Source: Margaritifera margaritifera (Eukaryota > Mollusca > Bivalvia > Unionida > Margaritiferidae). From it: a stretch of 64,000 nucleotides of DNA. The stretch spans positions 806,001 to 870,000 of the forward strand of contig JAQPZY010001174.1 of NCBI GenBank assembly GCA_029931535.1. The letters run 5' to 3'. Under the pieces are notes generated by a model, which was not told the DNA's origin, did no database searches, and saw nothing but the letters and a program-made list of their open reading frames with translations. The position numbers and the translations under genes are program-made. This document shows, one piece after another, positions 47,640 to 59,960 of this stretch. Numbering within the stretch: the first letter of the stretch is position 1; each line of letters starts with the position of its first letter.

Positions 47640-48540
47640 GCCTGCATAGTGTTGAATTGTCTCCGATGTAGGAACTAGTAGGGCATTGCTGACTTTGGAG
47701 ATTATTAACCAATGGCAATGGGTCTCAATGACCTTGACCTTTGGTAAAGGTATGTGGTCCCAAACTAAACTTTCTGTACAGAAGACATTATTTTTGTATA
47801 CCATAACCATGACCTTAGACCCCAAAATCCATAAATTTCTTGATTAAACTAACTGTAAGCCATCCACAAAGTTTGGTCAAGGAACTTGCAGTTATAACAA
47901 AAGTTATTATGCAAAAGAACCATTTTTCTTTGAGCCACAATGACCTTGATCTTTGACCTTGTGATACCACAATCAACAGGCCATTTCCATATCATATGTA
48001 GATGCCCTTCACAAACTTTGCTCAAGGTATGTGGTCTATAACTAAAGTTGTTGTGCAAAAAACATTTTTCTTTTTTTCACTCATGGTGACCATGACCTTT
48101 AATCTTTTGACCCCAAAATCAATAGGCGTCTTTCTTACCCAAAGTGTATTTAGTGATCCATAAACTTTGGTGAAGGTACACAATTGAGAGCTGAAATGTT
48201 GTGCAGAAAGTCCATTTTTCAGCCACAGTGACCATGGTTTTTGAACCCGAAAATCGACAAGCTTCTTTCTACCTTATCCCAAGTACAAGCCATCCACTAT
48301 GTTTGGTCTAGATCTGTGATGTAGAACTAATGTTATTGTGCAGAAACCATTTTTCTTTTTCAGTGACAGTGACCATAACCATTGACCTTTTGATCCCAAA
48401 ATTGATAGGCTTCTTTTATTTATAAAGTTTAGTAATGGTAGATGATGGAAAACTCTGGTTACTGTGCAGAAACAAAATAGGGAATAGCTGGATGGACTGA
48501 AAGACGGATGAATGGACATTATAACACATTAAGCTTCTCC
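47640..48540. repeat. Degenerate ~130-bp repeat block C, copy 2
   Basis: Same family and the same leading segment as copy 1 (GAACTAGTAGGGCATTGCTG here, CTCTAGTAAGGGCATGGTTG there), so the whole block was duplicated in tandem order. Confidence 0.8.
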
Positions 48541-48822
48541 TTACTGCCTGCATAACAATGATTTTAAAAAAATTCCATAAAAAATATGATGTTCTCTTTT
48601 GTCACTAACTTTTGAGACTTTCATTTGGTACATAATAAAGGAGAAAAAGACTATTTCGTTACCAGAGGAGTTTTAAGATTAAGTACACTGAGTTTTTGAT
48701 TAAGAAATTACCCTAATGCATTTAATATAGAGGATTTTAGAATCCATTTTGTTTCTGGCAAGGCTACCACAATGGATGGCAAGTATTAATTTTTTAAGAT
48801 ACTGGTACTGACACTTTATCCC

Positions 48823-48972
48823 ATAATTCAGGCCTTATGTCCATAATAAAATATAATTCAGGCCTTATGTCCATAATAAAATATAATTCAGGCCTTATTT
48901 CCATAATAAAATATAATTCAGGCCTTATGTCCATAATAAAATATAATTCAGGCCTCAGGCCCATAGTACAAT
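48823..48972. repeat. 30-bp tandem repeat, 5 copies
   Basis: Unit ATAATTCAGGCCTTATGTCC plus ATAATAAAAT, nearly identical copies. Because 30 is a multiple of three, it gives a spurious repeated decapeptide frame. Confidence 0.95.
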
Positions 48973-48975
48973 ATA

Positions 48976-51279
48976 GTTCACATCATGTATACATTTGCAG
49001 TACGATCAACAATACAATTGGTACTAATTATTCAACATCTTGCTTCTATGCTATTACAAGGAAAAATGTTTATATTTGTCATATTTCTGTAAAATAAATC
49101 TAATGTTATACTACTATGTATATATCTATAAAAATACTTTTCTCTTAAATTTGCATACAGAGGGTTTACACACAGGAATATGATCTAGACAGTATTGACA
49201 TCATCTCTCAACTCTTTCAACTCCTAACTGTCAACCATTTTCAGTATTAAATATATGATTAGAATTTAGCAAGTGATCATCGTAGATAAAATGGCATACT
49301 ATATTTAATAGGGTTTTAAAATGTCTAGAGTGAGTACTTTTTGGGAGATTCATTTATGTAGGTATGCCAATTCTGCATCGTAAAATCCAATAGCTTTTGA
49401 AAAATAATTTTAGCAAAAGAACAACATTACTGGCACCCTATGAAATCCAAATTACTCCAAACCATATTTGAATAAAAAATTTGCAAATAAGTAGCCCAAT
49501 TTACATGACCTGCCTCATCAAGAGATTTAAGCAATGAATAAATTTTGTTGGGATGGCAAATATTATTCCTTTGTATCCAAATCATATACAGTACACCCTC
49601 ATTATAATGTTATACATGGAAGTAAAAGAGTATGCTACCTTATAGTGAGGAAATGATGTGGGTTTTTTTTTTTCTTGATACACATCATAGCACTAATCGA
49701 ATCTGAAATTTGTTACTTGGCAAGGACTTAATTTATCATTCCCTTGCATAAACTATTGATATTTTCTCTCAATATTTATAAAAAGTTTTAGTCAGACAGC
49801 ATTTAGTTTATTAGCAAACTTTTAAACTTTATTCCAGCTACCAGAAAATTTTTTTATTTTTGTAAGCCTTGCACTAAAAGAAGGTATATTATGATCTCTA
49901 CAGAAATTCACATAGAATTTAGATTTTAAGCTGTTTCAAATTGGACAGAACTTTCACCTGAAACTGCAATTCAGGTGGAATCAAATGCTGGGTGATCACA
50001 AGAATTTCATGAAAAATCTACAAACTTTCATCCCCAAAATCTGTACAAAAATCTGCCATACATAAAGACACTAAAATATCACTGTATGTGGCATCCCTTC
50101 TTTAATAAGAGGAGTGCAGGATAACTTCATTGCTTGTCAAAATACTTTACTTTACATGCAATCTAACATCATATCCATGTATTTTTATTTCACAGTCTAC
50201 ATGCAATCTGTATTTAACCAGTAAGATCTAACTTTTATTGGTTGAAAACATGTAGAAACTCCATAAAATGTAAGAAATCCCACAAATGTCAAATTACTAC
50301 AAAATTCTGCAAAATTGCCCAAAACACACACTTGGTGAAAATTCTACAATTTATAGAAATATCTGCATGTGTGGCCAAATTATTAAAAAAACAACAATAA
50401 TACCAGAATTGAAAAATTTTATCAAAAGAAAAAAATGCTTGGTAAAGCTGAAAGTAATTATCTGCTATGAATGCCAATTAAGGACATAATGTCTGTATAG
50501 AACCAGTTCATGCACATAAAGAATCAAATTCTAGAAAGGAAACACTACAGGATACAAATATATACATTACTACATGTATTATCAATTTTCAGTTTTAATC
50601 TTTAAAAATATTTATATGTGATGGCGATTTTCTTTTGGGGTGAAAAAAAAACTAATTTACTTTGATAAATATTATATTTCTCTGATGATATGCCAATGGT
50701 TTATAATAAGCCCATAACTCACTTTAATAAAATTTGAGAAAATATTTACTAAGAAAAGTCTGTTCAATCAAAAGCAATTCCCTTAACGCTGTATTGAAGT
50801 TTGACATTAAATAATACAGATTGTTTCCATCTTGTGTATGTACAAGGCATGAAATTACTGTTTCTATCCAACTAGCATGTAGCATAAAATAAATAAATTA
50901 TAGTAAAATTTATGAAAGAAAAATTAAAATAAATCACATGAAAAAACACAAATCAGCATATTATTTACAGTCCAATGAATTATAATTATACGAACTACAA
51001 TTATCTAAATTATTTGTTTATCCAAATAAAAAAATAAAAAAATATATAAATGTATCTGTGTATTGTCTAACATTGTTATTTTGCCACCTGTTTTACTGAC
51101 ATCCTCGCTTATCACCAATAATTTATTCATCAAGCAGTTTTGACCTACTCTGCCCATTATACCACCTTTCACTGCAACCTGTTATCTACAAAATACCTAG
51201 CAATTATGATGTTAATTACTCAATTATATCTGCAATTATCTGCGGTTGATAGTGGTTGATAGTACTAACTTTTTCTACA
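48976..51279. other. AT-rich non-coding, one pogo-like MITE trace
   Basis: CAGTACACCCTCATTATAAT with ACCTTATAGTGAGG at 49588-49655 resembles the ends of the pogo-like MITE. No gene found elsewhere in the stretch. Confidence 0.4.
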
Positions 51280-51496
51280 TACCGTATATACTTGCATATA
51301 ATCTAAGACCAACTGCAAACTGCATAGACCCAGATCTGCCATTGCGTAATGCGCCGGCAGATCTGGGTCTATGCAGTAAGGACTAATCAGTAAAACAAAC
51401 AACACAGACCCTGATCTGCCTGCGCATTATGCAGGAGCAGATCAGGGTCTATGTTGTTTGCATTTGGACTTGTCTTATAGGCGAGTATATACGGTA
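51280..51496 (+). mobile_element. TA-flanked hairpin MITE, copy A
   Basis: Ends CCGTATATACTTGCATATAA and TTATAGGCGAGTATATACGG are inverted and bounded by TA, as for Tc1/mariner-type elements. Inside are two hairpins: TGCATAGACCCAGATCTGCC with GGCAGATCTGGGTCTATGCA, and AGACCCTGATCTGCC with GAGCAGATCAGGGTCT. Loops contain GCGTAATGCG or GCGCATTATGC. Confidence 0.9.
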
Positions 51497-51548
51497 ACGT
51501 TACTTGTATCCACCAAACAGTTGTTTCTTTTGTGTCTTGATGCTACAG

Positions 51549-51640
51549 TGGTCCCTCGCTATAAAGAACCTCAATATATTGTGTTCGCCTCATATAACAT
51601 GAGCATGGTTATGGATTTCATTTTTTGGGATGATGGTAGT
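51549..51640. mobile_element. Pogo-like MITE end fragment
   Basis: CAGTGGTCCCTCGCTATAAA is close to remembered pogo/Tigger-type ends. No right end is seen before copy B of the hairpin MITE. Confidence 0.5.
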
Positions 51641-51649
51641 ATTGGTACA

Positions 51650-51856
51650 GAAGGTCCAAATGCAAACAACATAGACCCTAATCTGCTGTCTCATAATGCA
51701 CTGGCAGATCAGGGTCTATATTGTTTGTTCTACTGATTAGTCCTTAAAAACTGCATAGACCCAGATCTGCCAGCGCATTATGCGATGGCAGATCTGGGTC
51801 TATTCAGTTTGCAGTTGGTATGGGCTTATATGTGAGTATATACGGTAAGTAGATTT
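51650..51856 (-). mobile_element. TA-flanked hairpin MITE, copy B (opposite orientation)
   Basis: The right end TATGTGAGTATATACGG plus TA is intact; the left end (GGTCCAAATGCAAACAAC) has lost its terminal repeat. Hairpins CATAGACCCTAATCTGCTG with GGCAGATCAGGGTCTATATT, and CATAGACCCAGATCTGCCAG with TGGCAGATCTGGGTCTATTC. Confidence 0.85.
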
Positions 51857-51899
51857 TACTGACATATATAAAACTCAGTACCAAAACTACTAAAATGCT

Positions 51900-52035
51900 A
51901 TTCAGGGGAAGTTATAAATGTGTATTACAAGTGAGGTTATCTTTTAAGAAGGTGACCTCAGTTATAATGAGAAGTTATAAATGTGTATTACAAGTGAGGT
52001 TATCTTTTAAGAAGGTGACCTCAGTTATAATGAAG
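51900..52035. repeat. 63-bp direct tandem duplication
   Basis: Two identical-looking copies of GAAGTTATAAATGTGTATTA, CAAGTGAGGTTATCTTTTAA and GAAGGTGACCTCAGTTATAA. Confidence 0.9.
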
Positions 52036-52167
52036 TATACCTTTATAGCTCTCCTGAATAGCATCTTAGTTAAAAACAGTATTCTCAAAGTCTGATAAAT
52101 CTCTCTCATTTATCAGTTGTACTTTTCTCTAATCTAACTGGTCAAACCCCCATTTACTGCCAATGAT

Positions 52168-52365
52168 AGAGCACTCCCTTACTATAAGGATCTTCATTAT
52201 AATATGATTCCTGTTAAGAGGCATCTATGGTCATTTTTCCAATTTTATTTGGTGGTACTGTAGTAAATCTATATGTATCATGTATTCATTCTAAGGTGGT
52301 CTCACTATAAATCTGTATACTCCATGGCTCCCATGAATAGTGTTATAATGAGGGAATACTTTAGA
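52168..52365. mobile_element. Pogo-like MITE, single copy
   Basis: AGCACTCCCTTACTATAAGG and AGTGTTATAATGAGGGAATA form inverted ends; the interior (CCTGTTAAGAGG, CATGTATTCATTCTAAGG, TATACTCCATGGCTCCCATG) matches the array at 24170-24830. Confidence 0.65.
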
Positions 52366-53284
52366 ACACACTGCAGCCAAACATTTCTGAATGGAAGATT
52401 CCACAAGCAAAGTTCATAACATCAGACCCATCAATGGAGAATGGCATCTCTCATATAGAACAAATTGCAGAGATGAGGTGGTATTGTGATGCTCACATAT
52501 AGAATACAAATACCTCACATACAGAACACACATATCTCCTCAACTAGAATGCATACCTTGCCAGTGATCACAAGTTTTTCATGTGAACTCAATTAAGAAA
52601 GTAGTTGATGATGTGCTGCCAGAGAAACTATTTTGATTTTGTCAAAGAATACCCTTTAAATAACAAATTTTGTCTTACATTTTAAGGATTTGATATTTGT
52701 CACCTATATCTCTTATTTCATATATAACTTAGAGCTACTTTTACATCTTTAGCTTTTATCTTCCTGAAGTGTTTTGTAATTTGTTATCTTTACAATTTTA
52801 TTTCTGAAACTTAAGTTTTTTTTGGCACTTTATAGCCTGGACTGTGCTAATGTGCTGTTAAGCCCAATATACATACATACTGTCTGAAAACATTACGTGT
52901 GAACCTTGATTATTCAAGCTTGTTGGGGTACATTATAACAGTTTGGATGATTTGGACTTTGGATAATTGACTCTGTACTGTAATGGCATAATAACAAGGG
53001 TAGACTTTACTTTATTTCTTTCTATATGTCTCATAAAAATGAAATTTTTACAAAGTTAGCATGAATATAAATATAGCCCTGTGCATGTGAACTTGCATGA
53101 AATACAAGTGAAACAATATATATTTAAGATGAAAAAAAATTAAAAAATTCTCAGGTATATACAGCATTAAACAACCAATTTTCTCCCTCTATTTTTGAGA
53201 GAAAAGAGAAGACTGTGCGATCAAATTGAAAAATTATTTGTCATATGTACAGTGAAATGTCCTTACTGGAACCCTGACTCCCAA
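52366..53284. other. Non-coding, nothing recognised
   Basis: AT-rich, no clear repeat unit, RNA or open frame. Confidence 0.4.
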
Positions 53285-53285
53285 C

Positions 53286-53760
53286 CACTTTAGCTCAGTA
53301 GTCATTCATAGTAATGCTTGCATGATGCTGTGGTATTCCACTTTAGCTCAGTAGTCATTTATAGTAATGCTTGCATGGTGCTGTGGTATTCCACTTTAGC
53401 TCAGTAGTCATTCATAGTAATGCTTGCATGGTGCTGTGGTATTCCACTTTAGCTCAGTAGTCATTCATAGTAATGCTTGCATGGTGCTGTGGTATTCCAC
53501 TTTAGCTCAGTAGTCATTCATAGTAATGCTTGCATGGTGCTGTGGTATTCCACTTTAGCTCAGTAGTCATTCATAGTAATGCTTGCATGGTGCTGTGGTA
53601 ATCCATTTGCTTTGCACGTTGGGTTCAGTCTCTTAAGGTAACACATGCAAGTGTTAAAAGTCACCCATACAAAGTCAGGGATTTCCCCTTCTCTAGATTT
53701 GTCCACCACAAAATGCATAATCCACCATTTTCTCTCATACATTGTGCCATGCTATGTCAA
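53286..53760 (+). mobile_element. SINE with its tRNA-like head amplified, 53-bp x 6
   Basis: Six 53-bp units (starts 53286, 53339, 53392, 53445, 53498, 53551) each carry CACTTTAGCTCAGTAGTC, an A-box-like start, plus ATAGTAATGCTTGCATGGTG. Only the last is followed by a B-box-like GTTGGGTTCAGTCTC and a SINE-like body with GTCAGGGATTTCCCC. Confidence 0.7.
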
Positions 53761-53872
53761 TAAAGTGATTCATGACAGTGTCAATAAAGTGATACAAGAC
53801 AGTCAATAAAGTGATACTTGACAGTGTCAATAAAGTGATACAAGACAGTGTCAATAAAGTGATACATGACAG
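53756..53872. repeat. 24-bp tandem repeat, 5 copies
   Basis: Unit GTCAATAAAGTGATACATGA plus CAGT, beginning exactly at the end of the SINE, perhaps grown from its tail. Confidence 0.9.
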
Positions 53873-54394
53873 GAACTTTTATGCTAATCAGAAGTGGGAT
53901 CATGAATGTAAATTTAACAGCGAGATGTCCAATGATCTCTCATTTGACACTGAATATGCAAGAGAGGTAAAATATAAATGTCTGACAGCTCCCATGCATA
54001 TTCATGTTGCTTAACAACAAAATGGTGCCATATCTTCATTTAGCAAATTGTTACAGATAATAAAAGAAATAAAATGTGATTATGTGGAATCACACACACA
54101 TGTACACACACACACAGAGGAATTTTGGGCAAAAAGAGTCTGCTGCTGCTTCTGTTGGATGGAAGATAAAAGACTGGATATTATATCTATAGCAGTCACA
54201 GTGAGGAAAAGCCTCAATTTAATTCCTCACAGAATAGTATTTTTATTATGTTGTCATTTTTCCTGGTGATATTTTATATATTTCTATAAATTGATTGACT
54301 TGTGATGCATAAATCAAAGTCAGAACCAAAAGACCATGCCTTGTGACTTTTAAATTTCATAAACAAATGCAGCTGGAGTTGAGGATGGAGTGTA

Positions 54395-55083
54395 ATATCA
54401 ATCATTTTAGTGATTATTGCAGGCATATTCTATAGCAATACCAATCATTTCAGTCATTACTATGGGCACATTTCATAGTAATATAATTAATTTCAGTCAT
54501 TAATGCAGGCATATTCTATAGTAATACCATCCATTTAAGTCATTAATGTAGGCATCTTCCATAGTAATACCAATCATTTAAGATATTTGTGTGCGCATAT
54601 TCCATAGTAATACCAATCATTTAAGATATTTTTGTGGGCATATTCCATAGTAATACCAATCATTTACATCATTATTGTGGGCATATTCCATATCAATACC
54701 AATCAATTCAGTCATTATTGTGGGCATATTCCTTAGTAATACTAATCATTTCAGTCATTATTGCAGGCATATTCTATAGTAATACCAATCATATGAGTCA
54801 TTATTGTGGGCATATTCTATAGTAATACCAATCATATCAGTCATTATTGTGGGTACATTCCATAGTAATACCAATCATTTCAGTCATTATTGCAGGCATA
54901 TTCTATAGTAATACCAATCATTTCAGTCATTATTGCAGGCATATTCTATAGTAATACCAATCATTTCAGTCATTATTGCAGGCATATTCTATAGTAATAC
55001 CAATCATTTCAGTCATTATTGTGGGCATATTCTATAGTAATACCAATCATTTCAGTCATTATTGTGGGCATATTCCATATCAT
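54395..55083. repeat. 43-bp tandem repeat, ~16 copies
   Basis: Unit ATTATTGCAGGCATATTCTA, TAGTAATACCAATCATTTCA, GTC. Central units are the most alike. Confidence 0.95.
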
Positions 55084-55085
55084 CT

Positions 55086-55910
55086 GCAACTTATTACAAT
55101 ATAGTAAAAGTGAACCCAAAGGCCTCTGATGAAATCAAAGTCCTGAGAATACTGATTGTCTGCATGGTTTGTGTGACACTAATTTACAAAAGATCAAACA
55201 GAAGAATGTAACTCCTGAGATGTTGCTATTCACAATCCCTTTTACTATCATAAACATATAGCTCTAAAAAATCTGTATAATATTTTTCTAAATTTTCTTT
55301 TCTTTATGTCATTTGAGAATTTATATTAACATTTGAAACATTACTGGAGGAATTATACTGATAATTTCATTTTATAAAAGCATTTGCTATTAGTGTTTTA
55401 AATATTAGCAACAGTGGAAGATGTACAAGGGAGATAACTCCTATCAGGTCTAATCATTTACCTAAATCCGAGTTGCTTCCATTAGCATAAAATTTACCTG
55501 AAAGTCCAATGTTACTAATTATAGTAAGACCATACAGTTTATAAATATTGTTAGTAATATGAACTATATATGGTGAAAGAGAATACACACTACATCATAG
55601 TCATGGAGGGATTGAAATCCCTCAAAGTCAATCATATCTCACAAAATTTAGTCAAATCTCACAGAATATTTTGTTAGATCTCACAGACTGGTACCCTAAA
55701 AAATCACAGGTATGAACTGAAACTTATGTGAAATTTCAAAAAAGCACACTTTTCTTTCATAAAGTCTGTACTTCTCTCTTGCTTTACTATTCAAGAGATA
55801 TAGTATGAGTAGAAAGATGGGTAGATAGTTACCTAAACACAATACATATATTTGTTATGGCATATGTTAAAAAATGTAAAATTTAGCACACAAAAATATT
55901 ATCAAATTTG
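55086..55910. other. Non-coding, nothing recognised
   Basis: AT-rich sequence between two tandem arrays. CTCACAAAATTTAGTCAAAT and ATCTCACAGAATATTTTG are a weak local repeat. Confidence 0.4.
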
Positions 55911-55913
55911 TCA

Positions 55914-56548
55914 TATATTACTAACACAAAATGTATGACAGAAATCATACATTACTAACACAAATGTATGACAGAAATCATACATTACTAACACAAATGT
56001 ATGACAGAAATCATATATTACTAACACAAATGTACGACAGAAATCATATATTACTAACACAAATGTATGACAGAAATCATATATTACTAACACAAAATGT
56101 ATGACAGAAATCATACATTACTAACACAAAATGTATGACAGAAATCATATAATACTAACACAAAATGTATGACAGAAATCATATATTACTAACACAAATG
56201 TGTGACAGAAATCATATATTACTAACACAAATGTATGACAGAAATCATATATTACTAACACAAATGTATGACAGAAATCATATAATACTAACACAAATGT
56301 ATGACAGAAATCATATATTACTGACACAAATGTGTGACAGAAATCATATATTACTAACACAAATGTATGACAGAAATCATATATTACTAACACAAACGTA
56401 TGACAGAAATCATATATTACTAACACAAATGTGACAGAAATCATATATTACTAACACAAATGTATGACAGAAATCATATACATGTATTACTAACACAAAT
56501 GTATAACATAAATCATATATTACTAACAGAAATGTATAACAGAAATAA
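55914..56548. repeat. 33-bp tandem repeat, ~19 copies
   Basis: Unit ATTACTAACACAAATGTATG plus ACAGAAATCATAT. The length, divisible by three, leaves frames open on both strands (an 11-residue repeat each), which are not genes. Confidence 0.95.
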
Positions 56549-57003
56549 TATATTTTCATCTTGTTTTGACTTTAACCTCTTAGAAGAATTGCTGGATGTG
56601 TTACCTGGCACAGTGTTTATAGATAATGAACACAGAGATAAAGTTAGCACAATACATCACAAATTTCCATTTTTCAACAGATTTTGCAGGTAATCTGATT
56701 AAAGTTGTGATCTACTCATCAATAAGTAGATTTGACATGCACAGATACAAGGTTATGTTGAAATTGTGGAGGGGAAGGAAAACCTTGGAGCACATAGTTG
56801 CTACATATATATATCAACCCATATATATAGAATCATTTGCTCTGCGTAAGTGGACAAGTCATTTATACAACCAGCATTATTTTCTAGATTTCTCCTAGCC
56901 TCTGGAGACTTGGCCCTAATTCATAATTTATAAACTATTCTTACCCCCGCCCCCCCCTTAAAGTATATACACCTATTTAGCACTACAAGGGGAGTTAATC
57001 TGT
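56549..57003. other. Non-coding, dispersed repeat trace
   Basis: 56790-56990 (CAAGTCATTTATACAACCAG, TTCTCCTAGCCTCTGG) resembles 7080-7200 and 57335-57400. No gene. Confidence 0.4.
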
Positions 57004-57253
57004 TGGTTGGTTGTTATGGGCTTAACGCCATTTTTCAGCACATGATAGGCTATACATGGTGGCCAGTATATCTGATGGAGGAAGAATCCGAGAAAACCCC
57101 GGGAAGAACCACTGACCCACGGGAAGCTACTGGCAAGCTTTCTCACATACCCACGTTGGCCGAGCCAGAGACTCGAACCCACGCGGATAGAGGTGAGATG
57201 TCAGTGATCTGTAAAGGCGAGCACCTTAGACCACTCAGCCACCCAGGGCCCCA
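57004..57253 (-). mobile_element. MetaSINE-like SINE, copy 2
   Basis: Same family and strand as 7544-7794: minus-strand head GGTGGCTGAGTGGTCTAAGG, B box GTGGGTTCGAGTCTC, body CCAGTAGCTTCCCGTGGGTC and tail CTGGCCACCATGTATAGCCT. An 11-bp perfect duplication AGTTAATCTGT flanks it (56993-57003 and 57254-57264). Confidence 0.85.
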
Positions 57254-57419
57254 AGTTAATCTGTGCAATTGGCATAGATTAATGAGTCTGTCCTTACCCT
57301 CTTGAGTCATGTTACTTAGAAAACTCAGAGATTTGCACGTCATACAACCAGCATTGCCCCCTGGATTTCTCCTAGCCCCTGGGAACCTGACTTTAATTCA
57401 AACTTAGAAACTTTTCATG

Positions 57420-57832
57420 TGGTGTTGAAGAAGAAGTTTGTCTATTTTTAGCAGCAGCAACCATATCTGATTGGCATTATTTGTATAAACTTAAAAGTCC
57501 TTCATGCCAGAATGCTTTCTTTCAAATTCTGTAGAGTAGTTTTTGAAAGAAGTCATTCAAAGGATTTTCCAATTTTAGTAATGGCAACCATATTTTATGG
57601 CAAATCAGCATAATTTGCATAAATCTGAATGCTTAAATTACCAGAATGCTTTCTTGGTCAATTTCTGCTAAGATGTTTTCAGAGAAGAAGCCATTTAAAG
57701 TTTTGTCTATGTTTAGTAATGGCAGTCATATTTGATGATGGATAGGCATCATTTGTAAAAAATCTGATAGCCTTTCATGCCAGGATGCTTTTGGTCAAAT
57801 TCAGTTGAGCAGTGTTTGAGAAGTTGTTTTAG
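57420..57832. repeat. Repeat block B (second location, left part)
   Basis: Units with CTTTCATGCCAGGATGCTTT, GAGAAGAAGCCATTTAAAG and ATGTTTAGTAATGGCAGTCA. It is cut by the element at 57835 and resumes at 59348. Confidence 0.85.
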
Positions 57833-57834
57833 GA

Positions 57835-59345
57835 TACTGTAGTATCATTTATTTCTGTGGGTCTCAACTTTCATGATTTCATAAAAAAAGACATTTTCGG
57901 GTTTTAAATTTGTGGTTTTGCATGTCAAAGTTTGCATATTTGTATGTATTTAACTGCAAATACCCAAAATAAAGAATACAAAAGAACAAAACTATGATTA
58001 CAACAAATGATGGCCACTTCAATAAAACAATACTACCACCTGTATGAGCACAAATCAAACATCTGTCAAGATAAATCACTTAAACTCAACATCAATGGGA
58101 GCCAATGCAGCCAACAACACTAAGCTAATCGGTTATTAAAGTACATGTGTATGATCTCTTCCTTAGAACACTGTCCATAAGGTTGTACCATCAATTACTT
58201 TCTGATGACCATGACATTAACACAATGGCTGAAGAGTGGTAAAGTTCAACTTTGATCCCTCTTGATTTGGATAATGTCATCATTCCACATGTGAACCAAA
58301 CATGTTACCACCGCCCCTTGCTCAATGCAATTAGCAAGCAGTGTCAACATTTGATGTGTTCAGAGCCCATCACAGAGCAAAGATGCTAACTAAATTGAAA
58401 AACAATGGAATCACTCATTTGTTTGAGCCTGCCTCATGTATGAACCAACTTCAACCACTAGACTTAACTAAAAACCTTGTCAATCAAGCCGATTCATGCT
58501 GAATGGATAATTGTGGTTTGCGTAAAAATGTGTGAAAGATTGGACCTAATTATCTGTGGCTCTGAGAATACTGGATTTATTAAATTCAACAATTTCAGGA
58601 TTATTTAACAGACAAACATTTGTGTGTACCAGCCGACTTGGTTGACACGATGTTGATTCAGTGGTTCTACCAAAAAATCTGCGAAGTGTGGGCTGCAATA
58701 ATCTGCAGTAATTAGTTCATATACACAGTGTTTCTTTAGTAATTGTGCTTCAAGCAATAGTTTTTGTATTTTACATTCATGTTGTTCATTGGGATTAAAC
58801 ATGCATGGATAAAATGAGAGGTGTGTTCATGAAGATTTAAATTTTTTGACAACAGTTTCACTTGAATGAAGAATTGATTTGAATAAATACCAAATCAAAT
58901 TTTTATTTATAGTACCATTTCTTATTCTTTCTTTCATTTTCAGTAATACTAGTGTTTGAATACCTTATGCTTTTCTCATTTCTCTCTATCCATACTTATC
59001 TCACACAATATCGATTTACACAGTGAGTGGAAAATACAGCTACTGTATACCATATAGATACAGGTAGATTGAAACAAAATAAAATGCGTTATAATTTTTT
59101 TTTTAGGGTTAAAATAAAACAAACATGTGTAACAGCTAATATTTGTTACCAGATTACAGAAATGATGTTGATTTATCAAATAGCCTTGTTGATCTCTAGG
59201 AATGAAACACAGTAAAAAAAATGAGCGGATGAGTGGGTCTTATCATATGTGGCTCATTTTTTGTTGGGTCTTTTAATTTGTGGTTCATGGCAACAATGAA
59301 ATCCATGAAAATTGGTACCCCACAAAAACTGGTGATACTACAGTA
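57835..59345. mobile_element. TA-flanked DNA transposon nested in block B
   Basis: Ends CTGTAGTATCA and TGATACTACAG are inverted, bounded by TA, and continue as a looser inverted repeat (CTGTGGGTCTCAACTTTCAT versus ATGAAAATTGGTACCCCACA). Coordinates include the TA on each side. About 650 bp of the left half matches 25433-26100. No transposase frame, so it is non-autonomous. Confidence 0.8.
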
Positions 59346-59347
59346 TT

Positions 59348-59960
59348 CTATTTTTAGTAATGGTGGCCTTATTTGATGGCAGTTCAGCATCCTATGTATA
59401 AACTTGAATGCCAGCTATGCAAGGATGCTTTCTGTCAAATTTGGTCAAATTCTGTCAGGCGGTTTTTGAGAAGTCATTTAAAGATTTTTCTAGTTTTAGT
59501 AATGGCAGCCATATTTGATGGTAAAGTGGCATCATTTGAACAAATCTGAAAAACCATCATGCCAGAATATTTCTGTCAAATTTGGTCAAATTATGATGAG
59601 TGCTTTTTGCAAAGTTAAAGGTTTTTATAATTTTAGTAATGGCGGTCATATTTGATGGTGGATTGGCGTCACTTGAATAAATTTGAAAGAGCTTCATGCC
59701 AGGGTGCTTTCTTCAAATTTGGTCAATTTCTGTTGAGCAGTTTTTGAGAAAAAGCTGTAAATAGCAATTATGAATGGATGATGCACGACAAATGACAGAC
59801 AATACACAATGAAGGATCAGGGTGCTTTCTTTCAAATTTGGTCAATTTCTGTTGAGCAGTTATTGAGAAAAAGCTGTCAATAGCAATTATGAACGGATGA
59901 TGCTCGACAAATGACAGACAATACACAATGAAGGATCATATCATAAACTCACTTGACCTT
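59348..59960. repeat. Repeat block B (second location, right part)
   Basis: Resumes TTCTATTTTTAGTAATGGTG directly after the inserted element. A perfect-looking local duplication of about 115 bp (AGGGTGCTTTCTTCAAATTT and following) covers 59700-59935. Confidence 0.85.

Noticed and set aside
48837..49097. 86-residue frame with a repeated MSIIKYNSGL
   Set aside because: 30-bp tandem repeat artefact.
55911..56444. Long open frames on both strands encoding 11-residue repeats
   Set aside because: They follow from a 33-bp tandem repeat whose length is divisible by three; both strands are open equally and there is no start, splice or domain evidence.
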